From Bradyrhizobiaceae bacterium (lineage in GTDB: Bacteria; Pseudomonadota; Alphaproteobacteria; Rhizobiales; Xanthobacteraceae), in the NCBI GenBank assembly GCA_020544565.1, contig CP078014.1:1765874-1829873 (forward strand): a stretch of 64,000 nucleotides of DNA, in the 5' to 3' direction. Below, piece by piece: positions 57,123 to 64,000 of the stretch (the stretch's first letter is position 1; each line of letters begins with the position of its first letter). Both the position numbers and the translations under genes were made by a program. A model generated the notes under the pieces. The model ran no database searches. It was not told where the DNA came from and was given only the letters and a program-made list of their open reading frames with translations.

Positions 57123-58709
57123 TCAGCCCTTGGCGACCGGCATCGCGACGAAGCGGGACGAATTGCCCGACTTCACGCGGACCAGCACGCTGTTCTTGTT
57201 CTCCGAGCGCGCGGTGGCGATGGCTTCGCGCACCTCGCCCGGGGTCAAGACCGTCTTGCCGGCGACTTCGAGAATGATGTCGCCTTCCTTGAGGCCGCGC
57301 TCCGCCGACGGGCTGTTCGGATCGACGTCGGTCACGACCACGCCTTCCTTACCCGCGCCGGCGACGGTGCTGGCCGGAGCCAGCGTCAGGCCGAGGTTCG
57401 GCACCTTGACGCTGCCGCGCGTGCCCTTGTCGCCGTCATCCTGATTGCGGTCGGCCTTGGCGAGCTTGTCGGGGCCGGGCAATTCGCCGAGCTTCATGGT
57501 GAGGGTCTTGTCCTGACCCTTGTGGATCACGCCGAGCTTGACGCTCTCGCCGGGAGCCAGGCCGCCGATGGTGCGGGCCAGTTCGCGGGCATCCTTCACC
57601 GGCTTCCCGTTGACCTGGACGATGACGTCACCGGACTCGACGCCCGCCTTGGCGGCGGGACCGCCGGCCTGCGGCTCGGCGACCAGCGCGCCTTCGGTCT
57701 TCTTCAGGCCGAGGCTGTCGGCGATCTCCGGCGTGACCGGCTGGATCTGGACGCCGATCCAGCCACGGCTGACGGTGCCCTTGTCCTTGAGCTGCTGCAC
57801 CACGCTCTTGACGGTGGCGGCCGGGATCGCGAAGGCGATGCCGACATTGCCGCCCGACGGCGAGTAGATCGCGGTGTTGACGCCGACGACATCGCCCGCG
57901 GTGTTGAAGGTCGGGCCGCCCGAGTTGCCCTTGTTCACGGGCGCGTCGATCTGGATGAAATCGTCATAGGGGCCGCTGCCGATGTCGCGGCCGCGGGCCG
58001 AGACGATGCCGGCGGTCACGGTGCCGCCGAGGCCGAACGGATTGCCGACCGCGAGCACCCAGTCGCCGACGCGCGGCTGACCGTCGGACAGCTTGGCGTA
58101 GGGGAAGTTGTGGATGCCATCGACCTTGATCAGCGCAAGATCAGTGCGCGGATCGGTGCCGATCACCTTGGCGGTGTGAATGGTGCCGTCATCAGCCGTC
58201 ACCTCGACCTTGTCCGCGCCATCGACCACGTGGTTGTTGGTTACGGCGTAGCCGTCCGGCGAGATGAAGAAGCCCGAGCCCTGCCCGGTCACGACATTGC
58301 GACCACCGCGACCGCCACGACCACCAGGGCCGCCGGGGAATCCGTCCGGACCGCCGAAGCGGCGGAAGAAGCGCTCCATCGGCGAGCCCGGCGGGAACGG
58401 GCTCTCGCCGTTTTCAAAACCATCGCCCGACGGCGTCTTTTCGGTGATCTTGACGCGCACCGAAATCACCGACGGCTTCACGCGCTCGACGATGTCGGCG
58501 AAGCCCACCGGCTGCTGGGCGTTCTGCATGTCCTTGTTGACCTGCGCATGCGCGGCCGTGGTGAAGACATCGTAATTGCTGGACGGGGTGAGGCCGTAGG
58601 ACGCGACGCCAAGGCCCGCGACCACCGACGCCATCAGCGCCAGCTTGCGGGCAGAAAAAATCGCGCGGCGCGGCGCGGCATGAGACGGAAGTTTTGACAG
58701 GTCGGACAT
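57123..58709 (-). CDS. degP: Periplasmic serine endoprotease DegP/HtrA
   Basis: A 528-residue HtrA protease/chaperone: N-terminal signal or anchor (about 18-40), trypsin-like domain with triad H160 (VTNNHVVDGAD), D190 (RTDLALIKVD) and S263 (KGNSGGP), then two PDZ domains (about 320-410 and 430-525). A glycine-rich insert at about 119-137 (GGPDGFPGGPGGRGGRGG) precedes the protease core. The start at 58709 follows GGAG seven bases upstream. In rhizobia degP follows the cyc (ccm) operon; here a short insertion separates them. Confidence 0.96.
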   Translation of the reverse strand: MSDLSKLPSHAAPRRAIFSARKLALMASVVAGLGVASYGLTPSSNYDVFTTAAHAQVNKDMQNAQQPVGFADIVERVKPSVISVRVKITEKTPSGDGFENGESPFPPGSPMERFFRRFGGPDGFPGGPGGRGGRGGRNVVTGQGSGFFISPDGYAVTNNHVVDGADKVEVTADDGTIHTAKVIGTDPRTDLALIKVDGIHNFPYAKLSDGQPRVGDWVLAVGNPFGLGGTVTAGIVSARGRDIGSGPYDDFIQIDAPVNKGNSGGPTFNTAGDVVGVNTAIYSPSGGNVGIAFAIPAATVKSVVQQLKDKGTVSRGWIGVQIQPVTPEIADSLGLKKTEGALVAEPQAGGPAAKAGVESGDVIVQVNGKPVKDARELARTIGGLAPGESVKLGVIHKGQDKTLTMKLGELPGPDKLAKADRNQDDGDKGTRGSVKVPNLGLTLAPASTVAGAGKEGVVVTDVDPNSPSAERGLKEGDIILEVAGKTVLTPGEVREAIATARSENKNSVLVRVKSGNSSRFVAMPVAKG

Positions 58710-58929
58710 GGATGATCTCCAGTGGGACGAAGTGAGGAATTCGGCGATGCATCGCTGCATCTGTCCCGGAGAAGATGGATGACTCGGCCTTACCGCTCCC
58801 TGTCGGAGGAATTAATGTTTTGTAATTCTGGAGTTATCCGCCGGGCAATTTGGCGCAGGCCCGCGATCTTGCCGGTTCCATCATCGGCCGCGAGGCACGG
58901 AACGCCCGAAAATCCTTGAAAAATCGCGC

Positions 58930-59011
58930 TTAAACCGGCTTCTGCGCCGAATCCTCGTCCGCGATCAGCGCCTGCAACCGCGCCTCTTCCTCAGGGCGTG
59001 AGGCGGGCGGG
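58930..59011 (-). pseudogene. Decayed second copy of the ccmH 3' end
   Basis: These 82 bases match the last ~81 bases of the intact ccmH (from 59684) including the TAA stop, with only a few substitutions and one inserted base (after 58991) that shifts the frame. Only the 3' end is present, oriented as in ccmH. Together with ccmH it brackets 672 bases that hold an unrelated gene. It is a duplicated or displaced gene end, not a functional gene. Confidence 0.8.
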
Positions 59012-59020
59012 TACCACTCG

Positions 59021-59401
59021 CTACACGGGGGCATAAACCGTTATTTCTACCTCGTAAGACACACTGGCGCTCGAGCTAAGCGCTTCATTTGATACGGAAA
59101 AGGAAGCGGAATGAGGTGCGTTCCCCGCCTGTATTCCGATATTCAGTTTTCGAAACTTGCAATCGTCCCAAATTTTTCTCGCTTGCGGTGAAAATGAAGC
59201 CACAAGTTCCACCGCAGCCAAAATTGTCTCATCGAGAGATTCATAAACCTCCTTCAATTCAAACGAGGCATCTTCAGCGGTTCGATGCAGAATTAACGCA
59301 AATGGCTCAATGGCCTCAAGCAGTTCATCAAGGCTGGATTGACTTCGAATATCGATGTCAACATTGAGAAAGGCTGTCGCAGATTTTTCAGACGAGGGCA
59401 T
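59021..59401 (-). CDS. Unrecognised 126-residue protein in the ccmH-degP insertion
   Basis: A soluble acidic protein without signal peptide or membrane helix: VDIDIRSQSSLDELLEAIEP, LHRTAEDASFELKEVYESL and a C-terminal strand-rich part ending VSYEVEITVYAPV. The ribosome site AAGAGG lies six bases before the ATG, supporting a real gene. Its base composition is visibly more AT-rich than the core genes around it. The stop is 10 bases from the ccmH remnant. I do not recognise the family. The size, acidity and location would fit a stray immunity-type or cargo gene, but nothing shown proves that. Confidence 0.65.
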   Translation of the reverse strand: MPSSEKSATAFLNVDIDIRSQSSLDELLEAIEPFALILHRTAEDASFELKEVYESLDETILAAVELVASFSPQARKIWDDCKFRKLNIGIQAGNAPHSASFSVSNEALSSSASVSYEVEITVYAPV

Positions 59402-59683
59402 GATTACCTCTTCTTAAAATACTTTCGATCCATTGCCACGCGTGAACAGACAATGACCAAAGCACCCTTGTCAGGCAGCGCGTGCATTTCCGCCTGTAAA
59501 GTGGATGGTTTCCGATACTGAAAGAGAGAAGGTATTGGTGGGAATATCAATCTTGGGACGGAGATGAGCGCCTATCCGTAGCTGAATGCCGCCGAGGTCA
59601 GATCGCATCAAAATGAGCCGGCTCAGGAAAGGAGGATTCGCCCACGCGTCTCCGACGCGGCGTCATCTCCAGGAGAAACGGCA
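59402..59683. other. Remainder of the insertion between ccmH and the unknown gene
   Basis: A 282-base stretch upstream of the unknown gene and downstream of the ccmH stop. I see no convincing gene. A palindrome GACGCGTGGGCG-like region near 59640-59662 (CGCGTCTCCGACGCG) could end the ccm transcript. The promoter of the unknown gene is presumably here. Confidence 0.4.
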
Positions 59684-60178
59684 TTAAACCGGCTTTTGCG
59701 CCGAATCCTCGTCCGCGATCAGCGCCTGCAACCGCGCCTCCTCCTCGGGCGTGAGTCGGGCGGGTGCGTCCGTACCCTCGGAACCGGGCCGGCGGCGGCG
59801 ATTGTGGAGCCACAGCGCGATGCCGCCGCCCGCCAGCACCAACGGCGGGACCAGCCACAGGATCAGGGTGCGGCTCTCGACTGGCGGCTTGAGCAGGACG
59901 AATTCGCCATAGCGGGCGACGAGGAAATCCATCACCTGCCGGTCGGTATCCCCGGCCGCGATGCGCTCGCGCACCAAGAGGCGCAGGTCGCGCGCCAGCG
60001 GCGCATCGGAATCGTCGATCGACTGGTTCTGGCAGACCATGCAGCGCAGTTCGCGCGACAGCGCCCGGGCCCGCGCCTCCTGCGCCGCATCGGCCATGAT
60101 CTCGTCGGGCTGCACGGCGAAGGCGGCGAATGGCTGGAAGATCGTAGCGACGGCCAGTAAAACCGCGCAGTAGCGCAC
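59684..60178 (-). CDS. ccmH: Cytochrome c maturation protein CcmH (CycL)
   Basis: A 164-residue thiol oxidoreductase of the heme lyase complex, which reduces apocytochrome c cysteines in the periplasm. Signal peptide about 1-21, CXXC motif C46/C49 in LRCMVCQNQSI, the conserved DSDAPLARDLR and YGEFVLLKPP, then one membrane helix (about 107-127) and a basic/acidic tail. No ATG is available: GTG at 60178 begins the signal peptide, with two TTG codons just upstream. The open frame runs further up through repeat DNA, which is not coding. Upstream ccmF is 325 bases away. Confidence 0.9.
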   Translation of the reverse strand: MRYCAVLLAVATIFQPFAAFAVQPDEIMADAAQEARARALSRELRCMVCQNQSIDDSDAPLARDLRLLVRERIAAGDTDRQVMDFLVARYGEFVLLKPPVESRTLILWLVPPLVLAGGGIALWLHNRRRRPGSEGTDAPARLTPEEEARLQALIADEDSAQKPV

Positions 60179-60205
60179 CAACAATCGTGCAACAGGCGGG
60201 ATTCG

Positions 60206-60326
60206 CCCCCTCTCCCTGCTGGGGAGAGGGTTGGGGTGAGGGGCGCTAGGTATCAAAACTGAAATCCGATCCCCCTTACCCGGCCCGACGCGCCGACCTC
60301 TCCCCGCTGGGGTGAGGTGAAGAAAA
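60206..60326. repeat. Intergenic repeat, copy A, between ccmF and ccmH
   Basis: A hairpin of CCCTCTCCCTGCT/GGGGAGAGGG type is followed by TTGGGGTGAGGGG, an AT-rich linker (TATCAAAACTGAAATC) and a second hairpin ending in GGGGTGAGGTGAAGAAAA. A homologous copy with the same order of parts lies between ccmI and ccmE. It is noncoding and lies inside the cyc operon. Confidence 0.75.
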
Positions 60327-60354
60327 GCTCGGAGACACTCACCCCATCCTCGAT

Positions 60355-60470
60355 GTCGTCCCCGCGCAGGCGGGGACCCAGACTCCCTGCCTTTCGCATT
60401 GACGCGAGATCGCGCCACCGCTTTCACCGAGGGTTCGGTGGTGATGGGTCTCCGCCTGCGCGGGGACGAC
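60355..60470. repeat. Inverted repeat with arms of about 25 bp between ccmF and ccmH
   Basis: Left arm 60355-60379 (GTCGTCCCCGCGCAGGCGGG...) and right arm 60446-60470 are complementary at 24 of 25 positions, separated by 66 bases. Each arm is itself self-complementary (CCCCGCGCAGGCGGGG). Different in sequence from copy A, which it follows by 28 bases; the ccmF-ccmH gap is filled by these two repeats. Confidence 0.75.
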
Positions 60471-60503
60471 TCTGGATGTGTGTTTGCGACCATGCCGGAC
60501 ATC

Positions 60504-62495
60504 TTACTCCGCCGCCTGCAGCTCGCCGGATTTCCGCGCCATCTTGGCCGGCTTCGGCGCGCCGACGCGCAAACGGCGATCGGTCAGCGACAGGAATCCG
60601 CCGAACGCCATCAGCAGCGGCCCGAACCAGATCAGCAGCACCAACGGCTTGTGATAGATGCGCACCGCCACCGAGCCGTCGGCGTGGCTGTCGCCGAGCG
60701 AGATGTAGAGCTGGCTCGCGCCGCGCGTCAGCAGCGCCGCTTCCGTGGTGGACATGCCGCGGGTGGAGAAATTCCGTTTCGACGGCGCCATGGTGCCGAT
60801 GGTGCGCCCATCCAGCGTCACCGTGAAGTGCGCCACCGAGGCGCGGTAATTCGGCCCCTGCTGCTGGGTCACGTCATCGAGGCGCACCGCATAGCCGCCG
60901 ACGGTGACGGTCTCGTTCGGCCGCATCGAGGCGATGCTCTCCGAATTCCACGTGGTCTCGCAGACGATGCCGATCAGGGCGATGCCGAGGCCGGCATGGG
61001 CGAAGGCCGTGCCCCAGGCCGAGCGCGGCAGGCCGCGCGCGCGGCGCAGCGCAATGGGAAGCGGCGTGCGGAACAGTTGCGTGCGCTCGACGATATCGCT
61101 GAGCGCGCCGACAACGACGTAGACCGCGACGCCGATCATCAGCGGCGCGAACGTCCCGCCGCCCCGGGTCCATGCCCACACCAGCGCGACCGTGACGAGG
61201 CCGAGCGCGGCCGCCGCCATCAGCCGCTGCGCCGCGCCGTAGAGATCGCCGCGCTTCCACGCCAGTTGTGTACCGAACGGCACCGCCAGCAGCAGCGGCA
61301 GGAACAGCGGCGCGAAGGTGAGATTGAAGAACGGCGCGCCCACCGAAATCTTGTCGCCGGTGAGAACCTCCAGCGCCAGCGGATACAGCGTGCCGACGAA
61401 CACCGTGGCGCAGGCCGTGGTCAGAAGCAGGTTGTTCAGCACCAGCGCGCCCTCGCGCGACACCGGCGCGAACAGGCCGCCCTGCTTCAGCGCCGGGGCG
61501 CGCCACGCATACAGGCCGAGGCTGCCGCCGATGAACAGGCACAGGATCATCAGGATGAAGACGCCGCGCGCCGGATCGCTGGCGAAGGTGTGCACCGAGG
61601 TGAGCACGCCCGAGCGCACCAGGAAGGTGCCGAGCAACGACAGCGAGAAGGTCAGGATCGCAAGCAGGATGGTCCAGACTTTCAGCGCCTCGCGCTTCTC
61701 CATCACCACGGCGGAATGCAGCAGCGCGGTGCCGGCGAGCCACGGCATCAGCGAGGCGTTCTCCACCGGGTCCCAGAACCACCAGCCACCCCAGCCGAGC
61801 TCGTAATAGGCCCAGTAGGAGCCCATGGCGATGCCGAGGGTGAGGAAGATCCACGCCATCAGCGTCCACGGCCGCACCCAGCGCGCCCAGGCGGCGTCGA
61901 TGCGGCCCTCGATCAGCGCGGCGACGGCGAAGGAGAACGAAATCGAGAAACCGACATAGCCGAGATAGAGCATCGGCGGATGCAGCGCGAGGCCGATGTC
62001 CTGCAGGATCGGGTTGAGGTCGCGGCCCTCGATCGGCGGATTGGCGATGCGCAGGAACGGATTCGAGGTGGCGAGAATGAACAGATAGAACGCCGCGCCG
62101 ACCCACGCCTGCACCGCCAGCACCAGCGCGCGCAGCGCGCGCGGCAGGTTGTTGCCGAACGCCGCCACCAGCGCGCCGAACAGCGACAGGATCAGCACCC
62201 ACAGCAGCATGGAGCCTTCGTGATTGCCCCACACGCCGGTGATCTTGTAGATCATCGGCTTCAGCGAATGCGAATTCTCGTAGACGTTCACCACCGAGAA
62301 ATCCGAGGTGACGTGCAGCCACGTCAGCGCGGCGAACGAGAGCGCCGCGAAGGCGAACTGCATCAGCGCGGTCGAGCGCGCCACGTTCATCAGCGCGACA
62401 TCGCGCAGCCGCACGCCGGCCACCGGCACCACCGACTGGATCAGCGCCAGCGCCAACGCCAGCACCAGCGCGTAGTGGCCGGTTTCCGCGATCAT
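60504..62495 (-). CDS. ccmF: Cytochrome c heme lyase subunit CcmF (CycK)
   Basis: A 663-residue polytopic membrane protein of the heme handling (HHP) family that attaches heme to apocytochrome c. The WWD domain is [20 protein letters not shown] at about 234-253. Conserved histidines ([10 protein letters not shown] near 91, [12 protein letters not shown] near 182) and ~15 helices are present; a periplasmic C-terminal domain (about 520-615) precedes the last helix. The start overlaps the ccmE stop by 4 bases. Confidence 0.97.
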   Translation of the reverse strand: MIAETGHYALVLALALALIQSVVPVAGVRLRDVALMNVARSTALMQFAFAALSFAALTWLHVTSDFSVVNVYENSHSLKPMIYKITGVWGNHEGSMLLWVLILSLFGALVAAFGNNLPRALRALVLAVQAWVGAAFYLFILATSNPFLRIANPPIEGRDLNPILQDIGLALHPPMLYLGYVGFSISFSFAVAALIEGRIDAAWARWVRPWTLMAWIFLTLGIAMGSYWAYYELGWGGWWFWDPVENASLMPWLAGTALLHSAVVMEKREALKVWTILLAILTFSLSLLGTFLVRSGVLTSVHTFASDPARGVFILMILCLFIGGSLGLYAWRAPALKQGGLFAPVSREGALVLNNLLLTTACATVFVGTLYPLALEVLTGDKISVGAPFFNLTFAPLFLPLLLAVPFGTQLAWKRGDLYGAAQRLMAAAALGLVTVALVWAWTRGGGTFAPLMIGVAVYVVVGALSDIVERTQLFRTPLPIALRRARGLPRSAWGTAFAHAGLGIALIGIVCETTWNSESIASMRPNETVTVGGYAVRLDDVTQQQGPNYRASVAHFTVTLDGRTIGTMAPSKRNFSTRGMSTTEAALLTRGASQLYISLGDSHADGSVAVRIYHKPLVLLIWFGPLLMAFGGFLSLTDRRLRVGAPKPAKMARKSGELQAAE

Positions 62496-62965
62496 TTCGC
62501 GCTTCCCGGCGCGCCCGGCGCCTTCTTCTCGTAGTCGTCCTTCCAGTGGCCGGTCTTCTTCAGTTCGTCGGCCACGGCCTTCGGCATGTAGGTCTCGTCA
62601 TGCTTGGCGAGCACGGTGTCGGCTCTGAACACGCCGCTGGCGTCGAGGGTGCCTTCGGTGATGACGCCCTGCCCCTCGCGGAACAGGTCGGGCAGGATGC
62701 CCTGATAGGCCACCGGCAGGCTGGCGTTGCCATCGGTGATGTCGAAACGCACCTTGAGCTGCTCGCCGCGCACCAGCGAGCCCTCGCGCACCATGCCGCC
62801 GAGGCGGAAGCGCTGGCCGGGCTGGAGATTCTTTTCCGCCGCCATGGTCGGCGTCGAGAAGAACACGATGGAATCGCGCAGCGCGTTGAGCACCAGCGCC
62901 GCCGCCACCGCGAGCACCGCGAGCGCGCCTCCGATCAATGTCAACCGCCGCTGCTTGCGCGTCAT
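62492..62965 (-). CDS. ccmE: Periplasmic heme chaperone CcmE (CycJ)
   Basis: A 157-residue membrane-anchored OB-fold protein. One helix (about 9-27), then the family blocks [11 protein letters not shown] and [17 protein letters not shown]. The covalent heme histidine is H122 in [11 protein letters not shown], with Y126 as axial ligand. It passes heme to CcmF, whose gene overlaps its stop by 4 bases. The C-terminal tail is charged and flexible. Confidence 0.97.
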   Translation of the reverse strand: MTRKQRRLTLIGGALAVLAVAAALVLNALRDSIVFFSTPTMAAEKNLQPGQRFRLGGMVREGSLVRGEQLKVRFDITDGNASLPVAYQGILPDLFREGQGVITEGTLDASGVFRADTVLAKHDETYMPKAVADELKKTGHWKDDYEKKAPGAPGSAK

Positions 62966-63014
62966 TGCATCATTTCCGTGTTTGTCCGCATGCCGACAAT
63001 CATCGCGATCTACT

Positions 63015-63169
63015 CCCTCTCCCCCATAGCTCGTCGAAGACGAGCGTAAACGCTCTTATGGGGGAGAGGGTTGGGGTGAGGGGGTACAATTTTAAGCGCT
63101 GACATCGATCCCCCTCACCCGGCAGGCTGCGCATGCCGACCTCTCCCCGCGGGGGAGAGGTGAAGAAAG
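63015..63169. repeat. Intergenic repeat, copy B, between ccmI and ccmE
   Basis: Same architecture as copy A: a CCCTCTCCCCC/GGGGGAGAGGG stem (here with a longer loop holding its own AGCTCGTCGAAGACGAGC stem), TTGGGGTGAGGGG, an AT-rich linker, and a second stem ending GGGGGAGAGGTGAAGAAA. Same orientation as copy A. It fills most of the 244-base gap. Confidence 0.75.
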
Positions 63170-63209
63170 AGATTTTGCTGCGCGCCAATCGCGTATCCAT
63201 GACTCGCAT

Positions 63210-64000
63210 CTACCCATCCAGTCCGAGGCTTTTCAGCCCGTCGTTCAACTGCTGCAACCGGGCGGCGTTGCCGCCGAGCGCGGCGCGCGCGTCGCCACGC
63301 GCGGCCTGCGCCTTGTCGCGCTCGCCGAGCACCATATAGGCGCGCACCAGCCGCAACCAACCCTCGACATCGTCGCCGTTGTCCTTCAGCCGCGCGGCGA
63401 GACGATCCACCATGCCGCGGATCATGGCGTTGCGGTCGCCCTCCGCCATGTCGCGCGCCGCCGCGGCCGCCCCGTCGGGCAATTGCGGCGCGGCGACGCC
63501 GATGCGGGTCAGCGCACCCTGCACCAGCGGCCGCCACGGCGCATCGGCCGGAGCGGTCTCCAGCATGGCGCGCCAGATGGTGGCGGCCTCGTCGCGCCGG
63601 CCATCCTGCTCGGCGGCGAGGCCGGTGAAATAGCGCGCCTTCACCTCGGTGGGATCGAGCGCAAGAGCGCGGTCGAATTCAGCCTTGGCCTCGGCGGTCA
63701 CCACGCCACTGGCGGCCCCGGCGATGGCCTCGCCGAGGTCAGCACGGCGCGAGGCGGTCTCGCCGTTATAGGTGATGGCATTGCGCCAGGCACGCACAGC
63801 GTCGCCATAGCGGCCGGTGCGCGTCAGCACCGGGGCCAGCACTTCCCAGCCGCGGCCGTCCGCAGGATTTTTCTCGAGATGGTTTTCCACCTGCGCGATC
63901 AGCGCTTCCATGGAGGATGCGGCGACCGGCGCGCGGGCGCGCGACGCCAGCGGAACATCGCCCAGGAACGGCGAGCCGAATCGCGCGTAAAGCATCACTG
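63210..64000 (-). CDS. ccmI: Cytochrome c biogenesis protein CcmI (CycH), 5' end outside the window
   Basis: The C-terminal ~262 residues are present; the gene continues past the window end. The visible part is the TPR domain: VENHLEKNPADGRGWEVLAP, RTGRYGDAVRAWRNAI, FDRALALDPTEVKARYF and GWLRLVRAYMVLGERDKA, helical repeats that hold apocytochrome c for heme attachment. The N-terminal membrane part is missing. It heads ccmI-ccmE-ccmF-ccmH on the minus strand. Confidence 0.92.
   Translation of the reverse strand, partial: VMLYARFGSPFLGDVPLASRARAPVAASSMEALIAQVENHLEKNPADGRGWEVLAPVLTRTGRYGDAVRAWRNAITYNGETASRRADLGEAIAGAASGVVTAEAKAEFDRALALDPTEVKARYFTGLAAEQDGRRDEAATIWRAMLETAPADAPWRPLVQGALTRIGVAAPQLPDGAAAAARDMAEGDRNAMIRGMVDRLAARLKDNGDDVEGWLRLVRAYMVLGERDKAQAARGDARAALGGNAARLQQLNDGLKSLGLDG

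Noticed and set aside
60179..60502. In-frame extension of ccmH upstream of its signal peptide
   Set aside because: The DNA consists of two palindromic repeats and would put 108 unconserved residues before the signal peptide.

Overview
The window is high-GC, gene-dense chromosomal DNA from an alphaproteobacterium of the Bradyrhizobium/Rhodopseudomonas/Afipia/Nitrobacter group (Nitrobacteraceae). The evidence is gene content and order: the end of a long-chain lipid A cluster (ketosynthase, adh, lpxXL), the block ccmI-ccmE-ccmF-ccmH (cycHJKL) followed by degP, a FeuPQ-type two-component system and glnE, a class II DAHP synthase, PleC/DivJ-type kinases with CtrA-like boxes nearby, and a palindromic repeat that I recall as typical of this group. 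No plasmid, phage or transposase gene was seen, and no tRNA, rRNA or CRISPR. Nearly all of it is core genome.

Layout. 1-2.1 kb: end of the very-long-chain lipid A cluster. 2.1-4.7 kb (minus): rhodanese, aminotransferase, polyamine-type binding protein. 4.8-8.8 kb (minus): two tandem Kup potassium transporters. 8.9-10.6 kb (minus): MotA/MotB stator. 10.9-14.7 kb (minus): Atm1-type ABC exporter, psd and pssA (phosphatidylethanolamine synthesis). 14.9-15.5 kb: LOG protein. 15.7-19.3 kb (minus): cysS, a 37-residue membrane protein, a GNAT protein and citramalate synthase. 19.3-22.1 kb: two large inverted repeats and three exported proteins, one a tandem HdeA-like protein. 22.3-28.6 kb (minus): nadE; aroG-dgkA; rpiA-DUF2059-gor. 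28.7-31.2 kb (plus): gph, a lipoprotein behind a perfect CtrA box, moaA. 31.4-35.2 kb: TRAP membrane genes convergent with a TakP-like binding protein. 35.3-41.3 kb: Mrp, a 3-hydroxyisobutyrate dehydrogenase-like enzyme, a DivJ/PleC-like kinase, DUF1289, a retropepsin-like protein, dusA. 41.5-49.2 kb: biotin sulfoxide reductase-type molybdoenzyme, purU, an MFS exporter, an ionotropic glutamate receptor-like channel, a CDF metal exporter. 49.4-58.7 kb: PleC-like kinase, glnE, feuQ-feuP-like pair, degP. 58.9-64 kb: cytochrome c maturation operon, interrupted by repeats and by a small insertion carrying an unknown gene.

How the genes work together: several groups serve the envelope (lipid A acylation, phosphatidylethanolamine, periplasmic chaperone and protease, FeuPQ sensing) and cytochrome c assembly. 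Others are small-metabolite routes (DAHP synthase, citramalate, NAD, formate/THF) and potassium, metal and organic acid transport. The most unusual items are: (1) a 672-bp insertion with an unrecognised 126-residue gene, flanked by intact ccmH and a decayed second copy of its 3' end; (2) a bacterial glutamate-receptor-like channel without a TVGYG filter; (3) a tandem HdeA-like protein with identical cysteine spacing in both halves; (4) two large inverted repeats upstream of cysS; (5) a histidine kinase whose last ~55 codons lie antisense to glnE.
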